Both the position numbers and the translations under genes were made by a program. The notes under the pieces were generated by a model. That model was given only the letters and a program-made list of their open reading frames with translations. It made no database searches and had not been told where the DNA came from. Source: Halorussus limi (GTDB lineage: Archaea > Halobacteriota > Halobacteria > Halobacteriales > Haladaptataceae). Taken from it: 64,000 nucleotides of DNA. Each line of letters begins with the position of its first letter. The stretch's first letter is position 1. Of the stretch, positions 42,447-50,418 are shown one piece after another. Where the stretch lies: assembly GCF_023238205.1 (NCBI RefSeq), contig NZ_CP096659.1, forward strand, positions 2,559,626-2,623,625. Reading direction: 5' to 3'.

Positions 42447-43534
42447 TGACCGGGTTCGTCCCGCTACAGTCCGAACCGACCTTGCTCCCCGAGACCATCG
42501 GCAGAGTGCTGTTCGGGTCCGAGTTGGCCGTCTGGCAGGAAGCCATCGCGGCCTTCCTCGGGGCGTTTCTCATCGCGAACATCATGCTGGCGAACGCCGG
42601 GGTCGCCGGTCCGTGGGCCAAGCGGAAGATAACCGCGTCGTTCACCGACCGCATCGCAGTCAACCGCATCGGTCCCGCGGGCCTGCTCATCATCCCGGCC
42701 GCCGCGGTCCAGTTGATGGCCAAGGAGCTCATCATTCCGGACGGCGTCGACCGTCCGGCGTACGACCTCGCGCCCATCGTGCTGGCGTCCTCGGCGCTGG
42801 TCGGGTTCGCGGTCGTCCCGATGGGGTCGATTTTCGGCATCAACCTGCAGTTGGCCGACCCCGAAACCGGGGCCGCCTACATCTTCGCGGCCGCGTCCAT
42901 CGCGACGCTCGGACTGGCGATGGCGGGCTACGCCTCGAACAACAAGTACTCGCTGATGGGCGGTCTGCGCGCCATCGCGCAGAACATCGCCTACGAGATT
43001 CCGCTGGTCGTCACCGCGGCGTCGGTCATCCTGTTCACCGGGACGCTCCAGATGAGCGAGATCGTCGCCCAGCAGGCAGAGCCGCTGGTGACGGTCGCCG
43101 GCATCACCATCCCGTCGTGGTTCGCGTTCGTCAACCCGTTCGCGTTCGTGCTGTTCGTGGTGGCGAACCTCGCGGAGGTCGGACGCAACCCGTTCGACAT
43201 CCCCGAGGCGCCGACCGAGATCGTGGCCGGGTACATGACCGAGTACTCGAGCATCTACTTCGTCCTGTTCTACATGGGCGAGTTCATCCACATCTTCCTC
43301 GGCGGCGCAATCATCACGACCTTCTTCCTCGGCGGCCCCGCAGGCCCGGTGCTTCCCGGGTTCGTCTGGTTCCTCATCAAGATCTGGGCCGTCTTCCTGT
43401 TCACGCAGTGGGCGCGGTCGGCCGTGCCGCGCGTCCGCATCGACCAACTCATCGAAATCGGCTGGAAGGGCATGCTCGTGCTGAGCTTCGCTAACCTCGT
43501 CCTGACGGCCGTCATCGTTGGGGTGATGCTCTAA
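42446..43534 (+). CDS. nuoH: NADH-quinone oxidoreductase-like complex subunit H
   Basis: A 362-residue membrane subunit with eight or nine helices that forms the quinone chamber. Family marks: DRIAVNRIGPAGLLIIPA near residue 70, ANLAEVGRNPFDIPEAPTEIVAGYMTEYS near 245 and the C-terminal RSAVPRVRIDQLIEIGWKG. The start is in a TGATG overlap with nuoCD and the end overlaps the start of nuoI. It converts quinone chemistry into proton movement. Confidence 0.95.
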   Translation: MTGFVPLQSEPTLLPETIGRVLFGSELAVWQEAIAAFLGAFLIANIMLANAGVAGPWAKRKITASFTDRIAVNRIGPAGLLIIPAAAVQLMAKELIIPDGVDRPAYDLAPIVLASSALVGFAVVPMGSIFGINLQLADPETGAAYIFAAASIATLGLAMAGYASNNKYSLMGGLRAIAQNIAYEIPLVVTAASVILFTGTLQMSEIVAQQAEPLVTVAGITIPSWFAFVNPFAFVLFVVANLAEVGRNPFDIPEAPTEIVAGYMTEYSSIYFVLFYMGEFIHIFLGGAIITTFFLGGPAGPVLPGFVWFLIKIWAVFLFTQWARSAVPRVRIDQLIEIGWKGMLVLSFANLVLTAVIVGVML

Positions 43535-43995
43535 TGATCGGAGTCCTCAAGTCAATGGCAACCACGCTGAAGCACGCACTGGACGGGTCCACGTTCACGG
43601 TCGAGTACCCCGACGTGGCACCCGAAGTAAGCCCCCGATTCCGCGGGGTCCACAAGTTCAGCCAAGAGCGCTGCATCTGGTGTCGGCAGTGCGAGAACGT
43701 CTGTCCGAACGACACGATTCAGATCGTTCAGGACGACCAGCGCAACGGCGAACAGTACAACCTCCACATCGGACAGTGCATCTACTGTCGGCTGTGCGAG
43801 GAGGTCTGCCCGGTGGACGCCATCCTGCTGACCGAGAACTTCGAGTTCACGGGCGACACCAAAGACGACCTCGTGTACAACAAAGAGCAGTTGAAGAACG
43901 TCCCGTGGTACAAGGACTTAGACCCCCTCGAATCCCGCGAACCCGACCGCGGCGCGTGGATCGGCGAGGGCGAGGGCGAGGTGGACTATCAGTAG
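43534..43995 (+). CDS. nuoI: NADH-quinone oxidoreductase-like complex subunit I (ferredoxin-type)
   Basis: A 153-residue subunit with two [4Fe-4S] clusters. Cluster ligands are Cys47, Cys50, Cys53 and Cys57 (CIWCRQCENVCP) and Cys82, Cys85, Cys88 and Cys92 (CIYCRLCEEVCP). The C-terminus is acidic. Because nuoEFG are absent it is the likely entry point for electrons from a soluble donor such as ferredoxin, by analogy with related complexes without an NADH module. A gap of 52 bases follows before nuoJ. Confidence 0.95.
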   Translation: MIGVLKSMATTLKHALDGSTFTVEYPDVAPEVSPRFRGVHKFSQERCIWCRQCENVCPNDTIQIVQDDQRNGEQYNLHIGQCIYCRLCEEVCPVDAILLTENFEFTGDTKDDLVYNKEQLKNVPWYKDLDPLESREPDRGAWIGEGEGEVDYQ

Positions 43996-44010
43996 TCCAG
44001 TCTCGAAACG

Positions 44011-44042
44011 TTAAAAGGACGAATACGAGAATTTCAAGGTGA
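44011..44042 (+). promoter_or_regulatory. Internal promoter and Shine-Dalgarno before nuoJ
   Basis: TTAAAA at 44011-44016 would start a transcript near 44040. AGGTGA at 44037-44042 is a Shine-Dalgarno five bases before the nuoJ ATG at 44048. This is the only sizeable gap in the nuo cluster and could allow separate expression of the membrane-arm genes. Confidence 0.4.
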
Positions 44043-44047
44043 CTGAA

Positions 44048-44320
44048 ATGGTATACGAACTACTCACGTTCGGGCTGTTCGCTCTCGTCACGATAGCGAG
44101 CAGTCTGGGCGTCGTCCTGGCGCGGGACGTGTGGCACTCGGCGTTACTGCTGGGTGTCGCGTTGCTTTCCGTCGCGGTTCACTACGTGATGTTACAGGCG
44201 GAGTTCCTCGCAGCGATGCAGGTGCTCGTCTACGTGGGCGGGGTGCTCGTCCTCATCACGTTCGCCGTGATGCTCACGCGCCAGGCCAAGACAGAGACGG
44301 AGGAGGTGACCGACATATGA
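44048..44320 (+). CDS. nuoJ: NADH-quinone oxidoreductase-like complex subunit J, N-terminal part
   Basis: A 90-residue protein with three helices corresponding to the first part of bacterial NuoJ (MLQAEFLAAMQVLVYVGGVLVLITFAVML). The remainder is encoded by the next gene, so nuoJ is split in two, as in other haloarchaea. The ATG at 44048 was chosen over the GTG at 44039 because of the Shine-Dalgarno AGGTGA. The stop overlaps the next start (ATGA). Confidence 0.9.
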   Translation: MVYELLTFGLFALVTIASSLGVVLARDVWHSALLLGVALLSVAVHYVMLQAEFLAAMQVLVYVGGVLVLITFAVMLTRQAKTETEEVTDI

Positions 44321-44757
44321 GTAACAGCGAAATCGACGACAGAGGCCGCAAGTGGCCCGGTGTAGCCGCACTCGCGCTTTTCGCGGTGATGGCGTGGATC
44401 TTCGTCGGCGCGGAGTTCGGCGAGGCCGCCGGCTTCCCCGACGGAGCCTCGATTACCGCCAGCATCGGCTACGCGATGTTCAACATCGGCGCACAGAACG
44501 CCGTGCCGAGCGAGGGAATGCTCGTCACGTTCGAGATTATCGACCTCGTGCTGGTCGCCGCGCTGGTCGGCGCGGTCATGCTGGCCCGGCGCGACGACGG
44601 CGGCGAAATCACGTCCGCCCTGCGCTCGGACGCGGTCGAGCAGGAACCCTCGCCCGGCGACGTCGTCGCCGACGGCGGTGAGAGAACCGACGCTTCTCGA
44701 ACCTCGTCGGACCGGAGGTCCGACGGTGGAACCGAACGCGACGGAGGTGAGCAGTGA
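44317..44757 (+). CDS. NADH-quinone oxidoreductase-like complex subunit J, C-terminal part
   Basis: A 146-residue protein equivalent to the C-terminal two helices of NuoJ (about residues 15-35 and 62-86, around FEIIDLVLVAALVGAVMLAR). It is followed by a hydrophilic, Asp/Ser/Arg-rich tail of about 55 residues that is not part of the usual subunit and looks disordered. It starts within an ATGA overlap with nuoJ and ends in a TGATG overlap with nuoK, which fixes both boundaries. Confidence 0.85.
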   Translation: MSNSEIDDRGRKWPGVAALALFAVMAWIFVGAEFGEAAGFPDGASITASIGYAMFNIGAQNAVPSEGMLVTFEIIDLVLVAALVGAVMLARRDDGGEITSALRSDAVEQEPSPGDVVADGGERTDASRTSSDRRSDGGTERDGGEQ

Positions 44758-45059
44758 TGGTACCGGTACAGTACTACCTCCTGCTCTCGGCCGCCGTCTT
44801 CGCCATCGGCGTGTTCGGCATCCTGACCCGTCGGAACGCGCTGCTGTTCCTGATGAGCGTGGAGTTGCTGCTGAACGCGGCGAACATCAACCTCGTGGCG
44901 TTCTCGAACTTCCACGGCAACCTGACGGGCCAGACGTTCAGCCTGTTCACGCTGGCGCTGGCGGCCGCGGAGGTCGCGGTCGGCATCGGCATCATCCTCG
45001 TGTTGTATCGCAACTTCAAGGACGTGGACGTAACCGAAGCGACGACGATGAGGTGGTAA
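44757..45059 (+). CDS. nuoK: NADH-quinone oxidoreductase-like complex subunit K
   Basis: A 100-residue subunit with three helices. Conserved glutamates in the membrane are visible in LMSVELLLNAANINLVAF (helix 2) and LALAAAEVAVGIGIILVLYR (helix 3), residues that carry protons in the pump. The ATG at 44757 sits in a TGATG overlap with the preceding gene; an in-frame GTG three bases earlier is possible but less likely. Confidence 0.95.
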   Translation: MVPVQYYLLLSAAVFAIGVFGILTRRNALLFLMSVELLLNAANINLVAFSNFHGNLTGQTFSLFTLALAAAEVAVGIGIILVLYRNFKDVDVTEATTMRW

Positions 45060-45063
45060 ACGT

Positions 45064-47112
45064 ATGGCAGCACTCCCCTTCGAACTGGCACCGGCCATCG
45101 CGGCCCTGCCGTTCGTATCGTTCCTGATCGCGTTGCTCGTCGGAGCGTTCGCTCCGCGACTGCTCCCCAAGGGGGGAGCGATTCCGGGCATCCTCGCCAC
45201 GGGTGGCTCGCTCCTGCTGTCGCTGTGGGCGTTCCTGACCGTCTCGGGCGGTAAGACGTACCACGAGTACATCACGTGGGTCGCGGGCGCAGGCGAAGCG
45301 ACGTTCGACCTGCACCTCGGCATCCTGCTCGACCCGCTGTCGACGATGATGCTCATCATCGTCTCGCTGGTCGCGTTCCTCGTCCACATCTTCAGTCTCG
45401 GCTACATGAACGACGAGGGCGAGACGGGTCTACCCCGGTACTACGCCGGTCTGGGCCTGTTCACCGCGAGCATGCTCTCGTTCGTGTTCGCGGACAACCT
45501 GCTCATGGCGTTCATGTTCTTCGAGATGGTGGGCCTGTGTTCGTGGCTCCTCATCGGCTTCTGGTTCCGCGACGACGCACCGCCGAGTGCGGCGAAGAAG
45601 GCGTTCCTCGTGACCCGGTTCGGAGACTACTTCTTCCTCGTCGGACTCGTCGGCGTCTTCGCCACGTTCGGCACGTCGATGTTCATCGGCGGCGAGGGCG
45701 AACACGCGCTTCACTCGTTCCCCCACATGGCCGAACTCGCCCTCCTCGAGGGCGAAACCGCCGGGATAACGACGTATCTCGGTCTCGACCCGCAGGCGTG
45801 GTTCGCGGTTCTGGGCCTGCTCATCCTCGGCGGCGTCGTCGGCAAGTCCGCGCAGTTCCCTCTGCACACGTGGCTTCCCGACGCCATGGAGGGCCCGACC
45901 CCGGTCTCCGCGCTGATTCACGCGGCGACGATGGTCGCGGCGGGCGTCTACCTCGTCGCGCGCATCTACGGGTTCTACGCACTGCTGCCGAACGTGCTGG
46001 CGCTCATCGCGTTCGTCGGCGGCTTCACGGCGCTGTTCGCCGCGACGATGGGCGTCGTCAAGAAGGAGATAAAGCAGGTGCTGGCGTACTCGACCATCTC
46101 CCAGTACGGCTACATGATGCTCGGACTGGGCGCTGGCGGCTACGTCGCCGCCTCCTTCCACCTGATGACCCACGCCTTCTTCAAGGCGCTGCTGTTCCTC
46201 GGTGCGGGGTCGGTCATCATCGCGATGCACCACAACGAGAACATGTGGGACATGGGCGGCCTGAAGGACCGCATGCCCGTGACCTACTACGCGTTCCTCT
46301 CGGGGTCGCTCGCGCTCGCGGGCATCGTCCCGTTCTCGGGCTTCTGGTCGAAGGACGAGATTCTGTTCGAGGCGCTGGCCCGCGGGATGGAGAACCCGAT
46401 TCTCCTCGCCGCGTACGCGATGGGTCTGCTCGCGGTGTTCTTCACCGGGTTCTACACCTTCCGGATGGTCGCGCTGACCTTCCACGGCGAACCCCGGTCG
46501 GACACCGCTCGCGACCCCCACGGCGTGCGCTGGAACGTGAAGGGACCGCTCGCGGTCCTCGGCGTTCTGGCCGCGGTGGCCGGACTGGTCAACATGACCC
46601 CGGTCGCGGAACTGACGGGCCTGCACATCGAGTACCTGCACAACTGGCTCGGTGGCCCGCTCGAAGCGACCTCGGTTCACACCTACACGCACATCCTCGA
46701 AGAGAGCGGCGTCCATCACGCCGAACTGTCGCCCCTCCTGCCGGGTCTGGTCTCGCTGGCGCTCGCGCTCGCGGGCGCCGGACTCGCGTGGAAGCTCTAC
46801 GCGGTGCCGGACCCCGAGGAACACACCGACAAACTCGGTGGGGCGAAGACGGTGCTGTTCAACAACTACTATCAGGACGAGTATCAGGTCTGGCTCGCGA
46901 CCGGCTTCACCCTGCCGCTGGCCCGCGCCGCGGACAAGTTCGACCAGGGCGTCATCGACGGCGTCGTGGACGGCGTCTCCAGCGTGAGCCTGTTCGGCGG
47001 AAGTCGCATCAAGCGAATCCAGACCGGCGTGGTGTCGAACTACGCCTTCCTGCTGACGACGGGCTTCGTCGTCTTACTCGTCGTCATCGGTCTCGTGGGA
47101 GGTTGGTTCTGA
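45064..47112 (+). CDS. nuoL: NADH-quinone oxidoreductase-like complex subunit L (antiporter-like)
   Basis: A 682-residue antiporter-like proton-pumping subunit with about sixteen helices. Marks: FFEMVGLCSWLLIGFWF, GKSAQFPLHTWLPDAMEGPTPVSALIHAATMV, and KKEIKQVLAYSTISQYGYMMLGLGAGG. The C-terminal part contains the lateral amphipathic helix region and a final anchor helix. It begins four bases after nuoK and its stop directly abuts the nuoM start codon. It is the largest subunit in this window. Confidence 0.95.
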   Translation: MAALPFELAPAIAALPFVSFLIALLVGAFAPRLLPKGGAIPGILATGGSLLLSLWAFLTVSGGKTYHEYITWVAGAGEATFDLHLGILLDPLSTMMLIIVSLVAFLVHIFSLGYMNDEGETGLPRYYAGLGLFTASMLSFVFADNLLMAFMFFEMVGLCSWLLIGFWFRDDAPPSAAKKAFLVTRFGDYFFLVGLVGVFATFGTSMFIGGEGEHALHSFPHMAELALLEGETAGITTYLGLDPQAWFAVLGLLILGGVVGKSAQFPLHTWLPDAMEGPTPVSALIHAATMVAAGVYLVARIYGFYALLPNVLALIAFVGGFTALFAATMGVVKKEIKQVLAYSTISQYGYMMLGLGAGGYVAASFHLMTHAFFKALLFLGAGSVIIAMHHNENMWDMGGLKDRMPVTYYAFLSGSLALAGIVPFSGFWSKDEILFEALARGMENPILLAAYAMGLLAVFFTGFYTFRMVALTFHGEPRSDTARDPHGVRWNVKGPLAVLGVLAAVAGLVNMTPVAELTGLHIEYLHNWLGGPLEATSVHTYTHILEESGVHHAELSPLLPGLVSLALALAGAGLAWKLYAVPDPEEHTDKLGGAKTVLFNNYYQDEYQVWLATGFTLPLARAADKFDQGVIDGVVDGVSSVSLFGGSRIKRIQTGVVSNYAFLLTTGFVVLLVVIGLVGGWF

Positions 47113-48642
47113 ATGTGGATTGAAGCACTCATCGCCGTGACGCTCGCGAGTGCGTTCGCAGTCTTCCTCGCCCCGAACAAGGTGGCGGGCAAACTCGCGT
47201 TCGCGCTCAGTCTGCTCCCGCTCGTCGGGAGCCTCTGGATGTACAGCACGTACGAGGCCAGCGGCAACGCCCTCTTGGAGGGCAGCGAACTGGCCTTCGA
47301 ATCGAACTTCGAGTGGGTCACCGCGGGACCCTACGCGCTGAACTGGCACGTCGGTCTCGACGGCATCAGCATGCCGCTGGTCGCGCTGACCACGGTGCTG
47401 ACGTCGCTGGCGCTGCTGGCGTCGTGGACGCCCATCGACGAGCGACAGAGCCAGTTCTACGGGCTGATGCTGTTCCTAGAGGCGAGCCTGCTGGGCGTCT
47501 TCTCGGCGCTCGACTTCTTCGTCTGGTTCGTCTTCTGGGAGATGGTGCTGGTCCCGATGTACGTCCTCATCGGCGTCTGGGGCGGTCCGCGCCGCAAGTA
47601 CGCCGCAATCAAGATGTTCGTCTACACGAACATCGCTTCTCTCGTGATGTTCATCGGGTTCATCGCGCTGGTGTTCGGTCTCGGCGACTCGGTCACGAGC
47701 CTCGACATGCCCGCCATCGCGCAGGCGCTTCGCGCGGGCGAACTCGGTGGTCTCGGACCGCTCAGCGCGGGCACGCTGAAGGTGGCGGCGTTCGTCGCCA
47801 TGTTCGCGGGCTTCGCGGTGAAGGTCCCGGTCGTCCCGTTCCACACGTGGCTGCCGGACGCTCACGTCGAGGCCCCGACGCCGGTCTCGATCATGCTGGC
47901 CGGAGTCCTGCTGAAGATGGGTACCTACGCCCTGCTCCGGTTCAACTTCACGATGCTGCCGAAGGTCGCGCAGAACAACGCCCAGATCATCGCGCTGTTC
48001 GCGGTGATCAGCGTCATCTACGGCGCGATGCTCGCGCTGGCCCAGTCCGACCTCAAGCGCATCGTGGCGTACTCCTCGGTCTCCTCGATGGGGTACGTCA
48101 TCCTCGGACTCGTGGCGTACACGCTGTACGGCATGGGCGGCGCGACCTTCCAGATGGTCGCCCACGGCCTCATCTCGGGCCTGATGTTCATGTCGGTCGG
48201 CGTCATCTACAACACGACCCACACCCGGATGGTCTCTGACATGTCCGGGCTGGCGAGCAAGATGCCGTTCACCGTCGCGGTGTTCGTCGCGGGCGCGTTC
48301 GGTTACATGGGCCTGCCGCTGATGGCCGGCTTCGCCGCGGAGCTGTTCATCTTCCTCGGCTCGTTCGGCGCGTTCGCGGGTTCGGTGTGGTTCACGGCCG
48401 CCGCGATGTTCGGCATCGTCGTGGTCGCGGGCTACCTGCTGTTCGCCATGCAGCGCACGCTGTTCGGGACCTTCGAGTTGGAGACCGACTACGAGGTCGG
48501 TCCGGCCGCGTTCCACGACGTGGCCCCGCTCGTGGTCCTCATCCTGCTGGTCATCCTGCTGGGCGTCGAACCGAGCATCTTCTACACGATGATTCAGGAC
48601 GCAGTGAATCCGCTGGTTCCGGCGGCCGGAGGTGGTGTATAG
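47113..48642 (+). CDS. nuoM: NADH-quinone oxidoreductase-like complex subunit M (antiporter-like)
   Basis: A 509-residue antiporter-like subunit with about fourteen helices. FFVWFVFWEMVLVPMYVLIGVWGG holds the conserved Glu, KVPVVPFHTWLPDAHVEAPTPVS the conserved Lys and His, and QSDLKRIVAYSSVSSMGYV the second Lys. The start follows the stop of nuoL without a gap and the stop is followed directly by nuoN. Confidence 0.95.
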   Translation: MWIEALIAVTLASAFAVFLAPNKVAGKLAFALSLLPLVGSLWMYSTYEASGNALLEGSELAFESNFEWVTAGPYALNWHVGLDGISMPLVALTTVLTSLALLASWTPIDERQSQFYGLMLFLEASLLGVFSALDFFVWFVFWEMVLVPMYVLIGVWGGPRRKYAAIKMFVYTNIASLVMFIGFIALVFGLGDSVTSLDMPAIAQALRAGELGGLGPLSAGTLKVAAFVAMFAGFAVKVPVVPFHTWLPDAHVEAPTPVSIMLAGVLLKMGTYALLRFNFTMLPKVAQNNAQIIALFAVISVIYGAMLALAQSDLKRIVAYSSVSSMGYVILGLVAYTLYGMGGATFQMVAHGLISGLMFMSVGVIYNTTHTRMVSDMSGLASKMPFTVAVFVAGAFGYMGLPLMAGFAAELFIFLGSFGAFAGSVWFTAAAMFGIVVVAGYLLFAMQRTLFGTFELETDYEVGPAAFHDVAPLVVLILLVILLGVEPSIFYTMIQDAVNPLVPAAGGGV

Positions 48643-50136
48643 ATGGCGTTCCAACTTCCGACGTGGATGGCGCTCGGTCCGACGTTCGTGCTCGGACTGA
48701 CCGCCCTCCTGCTGTTGGTCTTCGACAGCATCACCCCGAACGCCACTAGCCGCGGCGTGCTGTCCGGGACCGCGACCCTCGGGTCGCTGGTCGCGGTCGG
48801 TCTCTCGGCGTGGTACCTGCTGGCCGGCACGGGCGCGGAGCCGATTCGGCTCTACCAGAACTCGCTGGTCGTGGACACGATGACGCTGTTCTTCGCGTTC
48901 GTGTTCTCCAGCGTGACGGCGCTGGTGTCGGTCGCCAGCTACGACTACCTGCGCGACCACTCGTATCAGGCCGAGTACTACGCGCTGGTGACGCTCGCCG
49001 CCACGGGGATGACGCTGATGGCCGCCGCGAACAGTCTCGCGGTCGTGTTCGTCAGCCTCGAACTCGCCAGCCTCCCGTCGTACGCGCTGGTCGCCATCCT
49101 CAAGAAGAACCGCGGGAGCGTCGAGGCCGGACTGAAGTACTTCCTCGTGGGCGCGCTGTCGTCGTCCATCTTCGCGTACGGCATCAGCCTCGTCTACGGG
49201 GTCACGGGTTCGCTGCTGCTCCCCGAAATCGCCAACAACCTCGCCGCCCCGGAACTGACGGGCGTGCTGGGTCTGGGCATCATGATGGTGCTCGGCGGCT
49301 TCGCGTTCAAGACCGCCTCGGTGCCGTTCCACTTCTGGGCGCCCGAGGCCTACGAGGGCGCGCCCGCGCCCATCTCGGCGTTCCTCTCGTCGGCCTCGAA
49401 GGCCGCCGGGTTCGCCGTGGCGTTCCGCGTGTTCCTCGTCGCGTTCCCCATCGAGCAGTTGGTCACGGGCGCGGCCGCGAGCGTGGACTGGGTCCTCGCG
49501 GCCCAGATTCTCGCGGTCGTGACGATGACGCTCGGTAACTTCGCGGCGGCCACGCAGGACACGGTCAAGCGCATGCTCGCGTACTCGTCTATCGGACACG
49601 CGGGCTACGTCCTCATCGGTCTCGCCGCGCTGTCGGGCGGGAACAACGAGTTCGTGCTGGCCGGCGGCATGTCCCACCTGCTCGTCTACGGGTTCATGAA
49701 CACGGGCGCGTTCCTGTTCATCGCCCTGACCGAGTACTGGTCCATCGGCCGGAACTTCGAGGACTTCAACGGACTGGCCTCGCAGGCACCGTTCGCCTGC
49801 ACGGTCATGACCGTGTTCCTGTTCAACCTCGCGGGACTCCCGGTCGGCGGCGGCTTCATGAGCAAGTACTTCCTGTTCGGGGCCGCGGTCGGCGCCGGAT
49901 TCTGGTGGCTCGCCGCCGTGGGTGCCATCAACAGCGCGGTGTCGCTGTACTACTACTCGCGAGTCGTGAAGGCGATGTGGATCGAAGACGCCTCGGGCGA
50001 GTTCGACATCGAGTCCAAGCCCGTGGGCCTCTATGCCGCGCTGGCGGCCGCCGCCGTCGTCACCGTCCTGCTCCTGCCCGGATTCGGTCCGGTCTGGCAG
50101 TACGCGACCGACGCCGCCGCGGCGCTCGTGGCGTAA
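48643..50136 (+). CDS. nuoN: NADH-quinone oxidoreductase-like complex subunit N (antiporter-like)
   Basis: A 497-residue antiporter-like subunit with about fourteen helices, last in the cluster. Marks: FVSLELASLPSYALVAILKK with its conserved Glu, FKTASVPFHFWAPEAYEGAPAPI and TQDTVKRMLAYSSIGHAGYVLIG with conserved Lys. It ends at 50136 and a T-run follows about 45 bases later. Confidence 0.95.
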   Translation: MAFQLPTWMALGPTFVLGLTALLLLVFDSITPNATSRGVLSGTATLGSLVAVGLSAWYLLAGTGAEPIRLYQNSLVVDTMTLFFAFVFSSVTALVSVASYDYLRDHSYQAEYYALVTLAATGMTLMAAANSLAVVFVSLELASLPSYALVAILKKNRGSVEAGLKYFLVGALSSSIFAYGISLVYGVTGSLLLPEIANNLAAPELTGVLGLGIMMVLGGFAFKTASVPFHFWAPEAYEGAPAPISAFLSSASKAAGFAVAFRVFLVAFPIEQLVTGAAASVDWVLAAQILAVVTMTLGNFAAATQDTVKRMLAYSSIGHAGYVLIGLAALSGGNNEFVLAGGMSHLLVYGFMNTGAFLFIALTEYWSIGRNFEDFNGLASQAPFACTVMTVFLFNLAGLPVGGGFMSKYFLFGAAVGAGFWWLAAVGAINSAVSLYYYSRVVKAMWIEDASGEFDIESKPVGLYAALAAAAVVTVLLLPGFGPVWQYATDAAAALVA

Positions 50137-50179
50137 CCTCACGACTCCCGACGGTCGCACGCTCGGCTTTCGCGGTTCG

Positions 50180-50185
50180 TTTTTT
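50180..50185 (+). terminator. T-run terminator after the nuo operon
   Basis: TTTTTT lies 44 bases downstream of the nuoN stop. Archaeal RNA polymerase terminates at short T-runs without a required hairpin, and this is the longest in the gap. The other 230 bases up to the next gene show nothing but a TATA-like site at 50384-50392. Confidence 0.5.
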
Positions 50186-50418
50186 CGGACGCCGATTTCT
50201 CCGACAGCGACGGGAGTCCGATTCCCGAACTCGGTGCTGTCTTTCGACGTCGGTTTCACGTTTAGGGCCGACTCCGCGTCAACGACCGTCACCGTCTCGT
50301 TCGCCACTACTCGTCCTCGTTTCGACCCCGACCGGATACGGCACGAACGACCGAAAGTCGGCCGGAGACGGAGCGTAGACGGTAGACTTTAGGCCGCGCA
50401 ACAGAAATTCCGGGTAGA

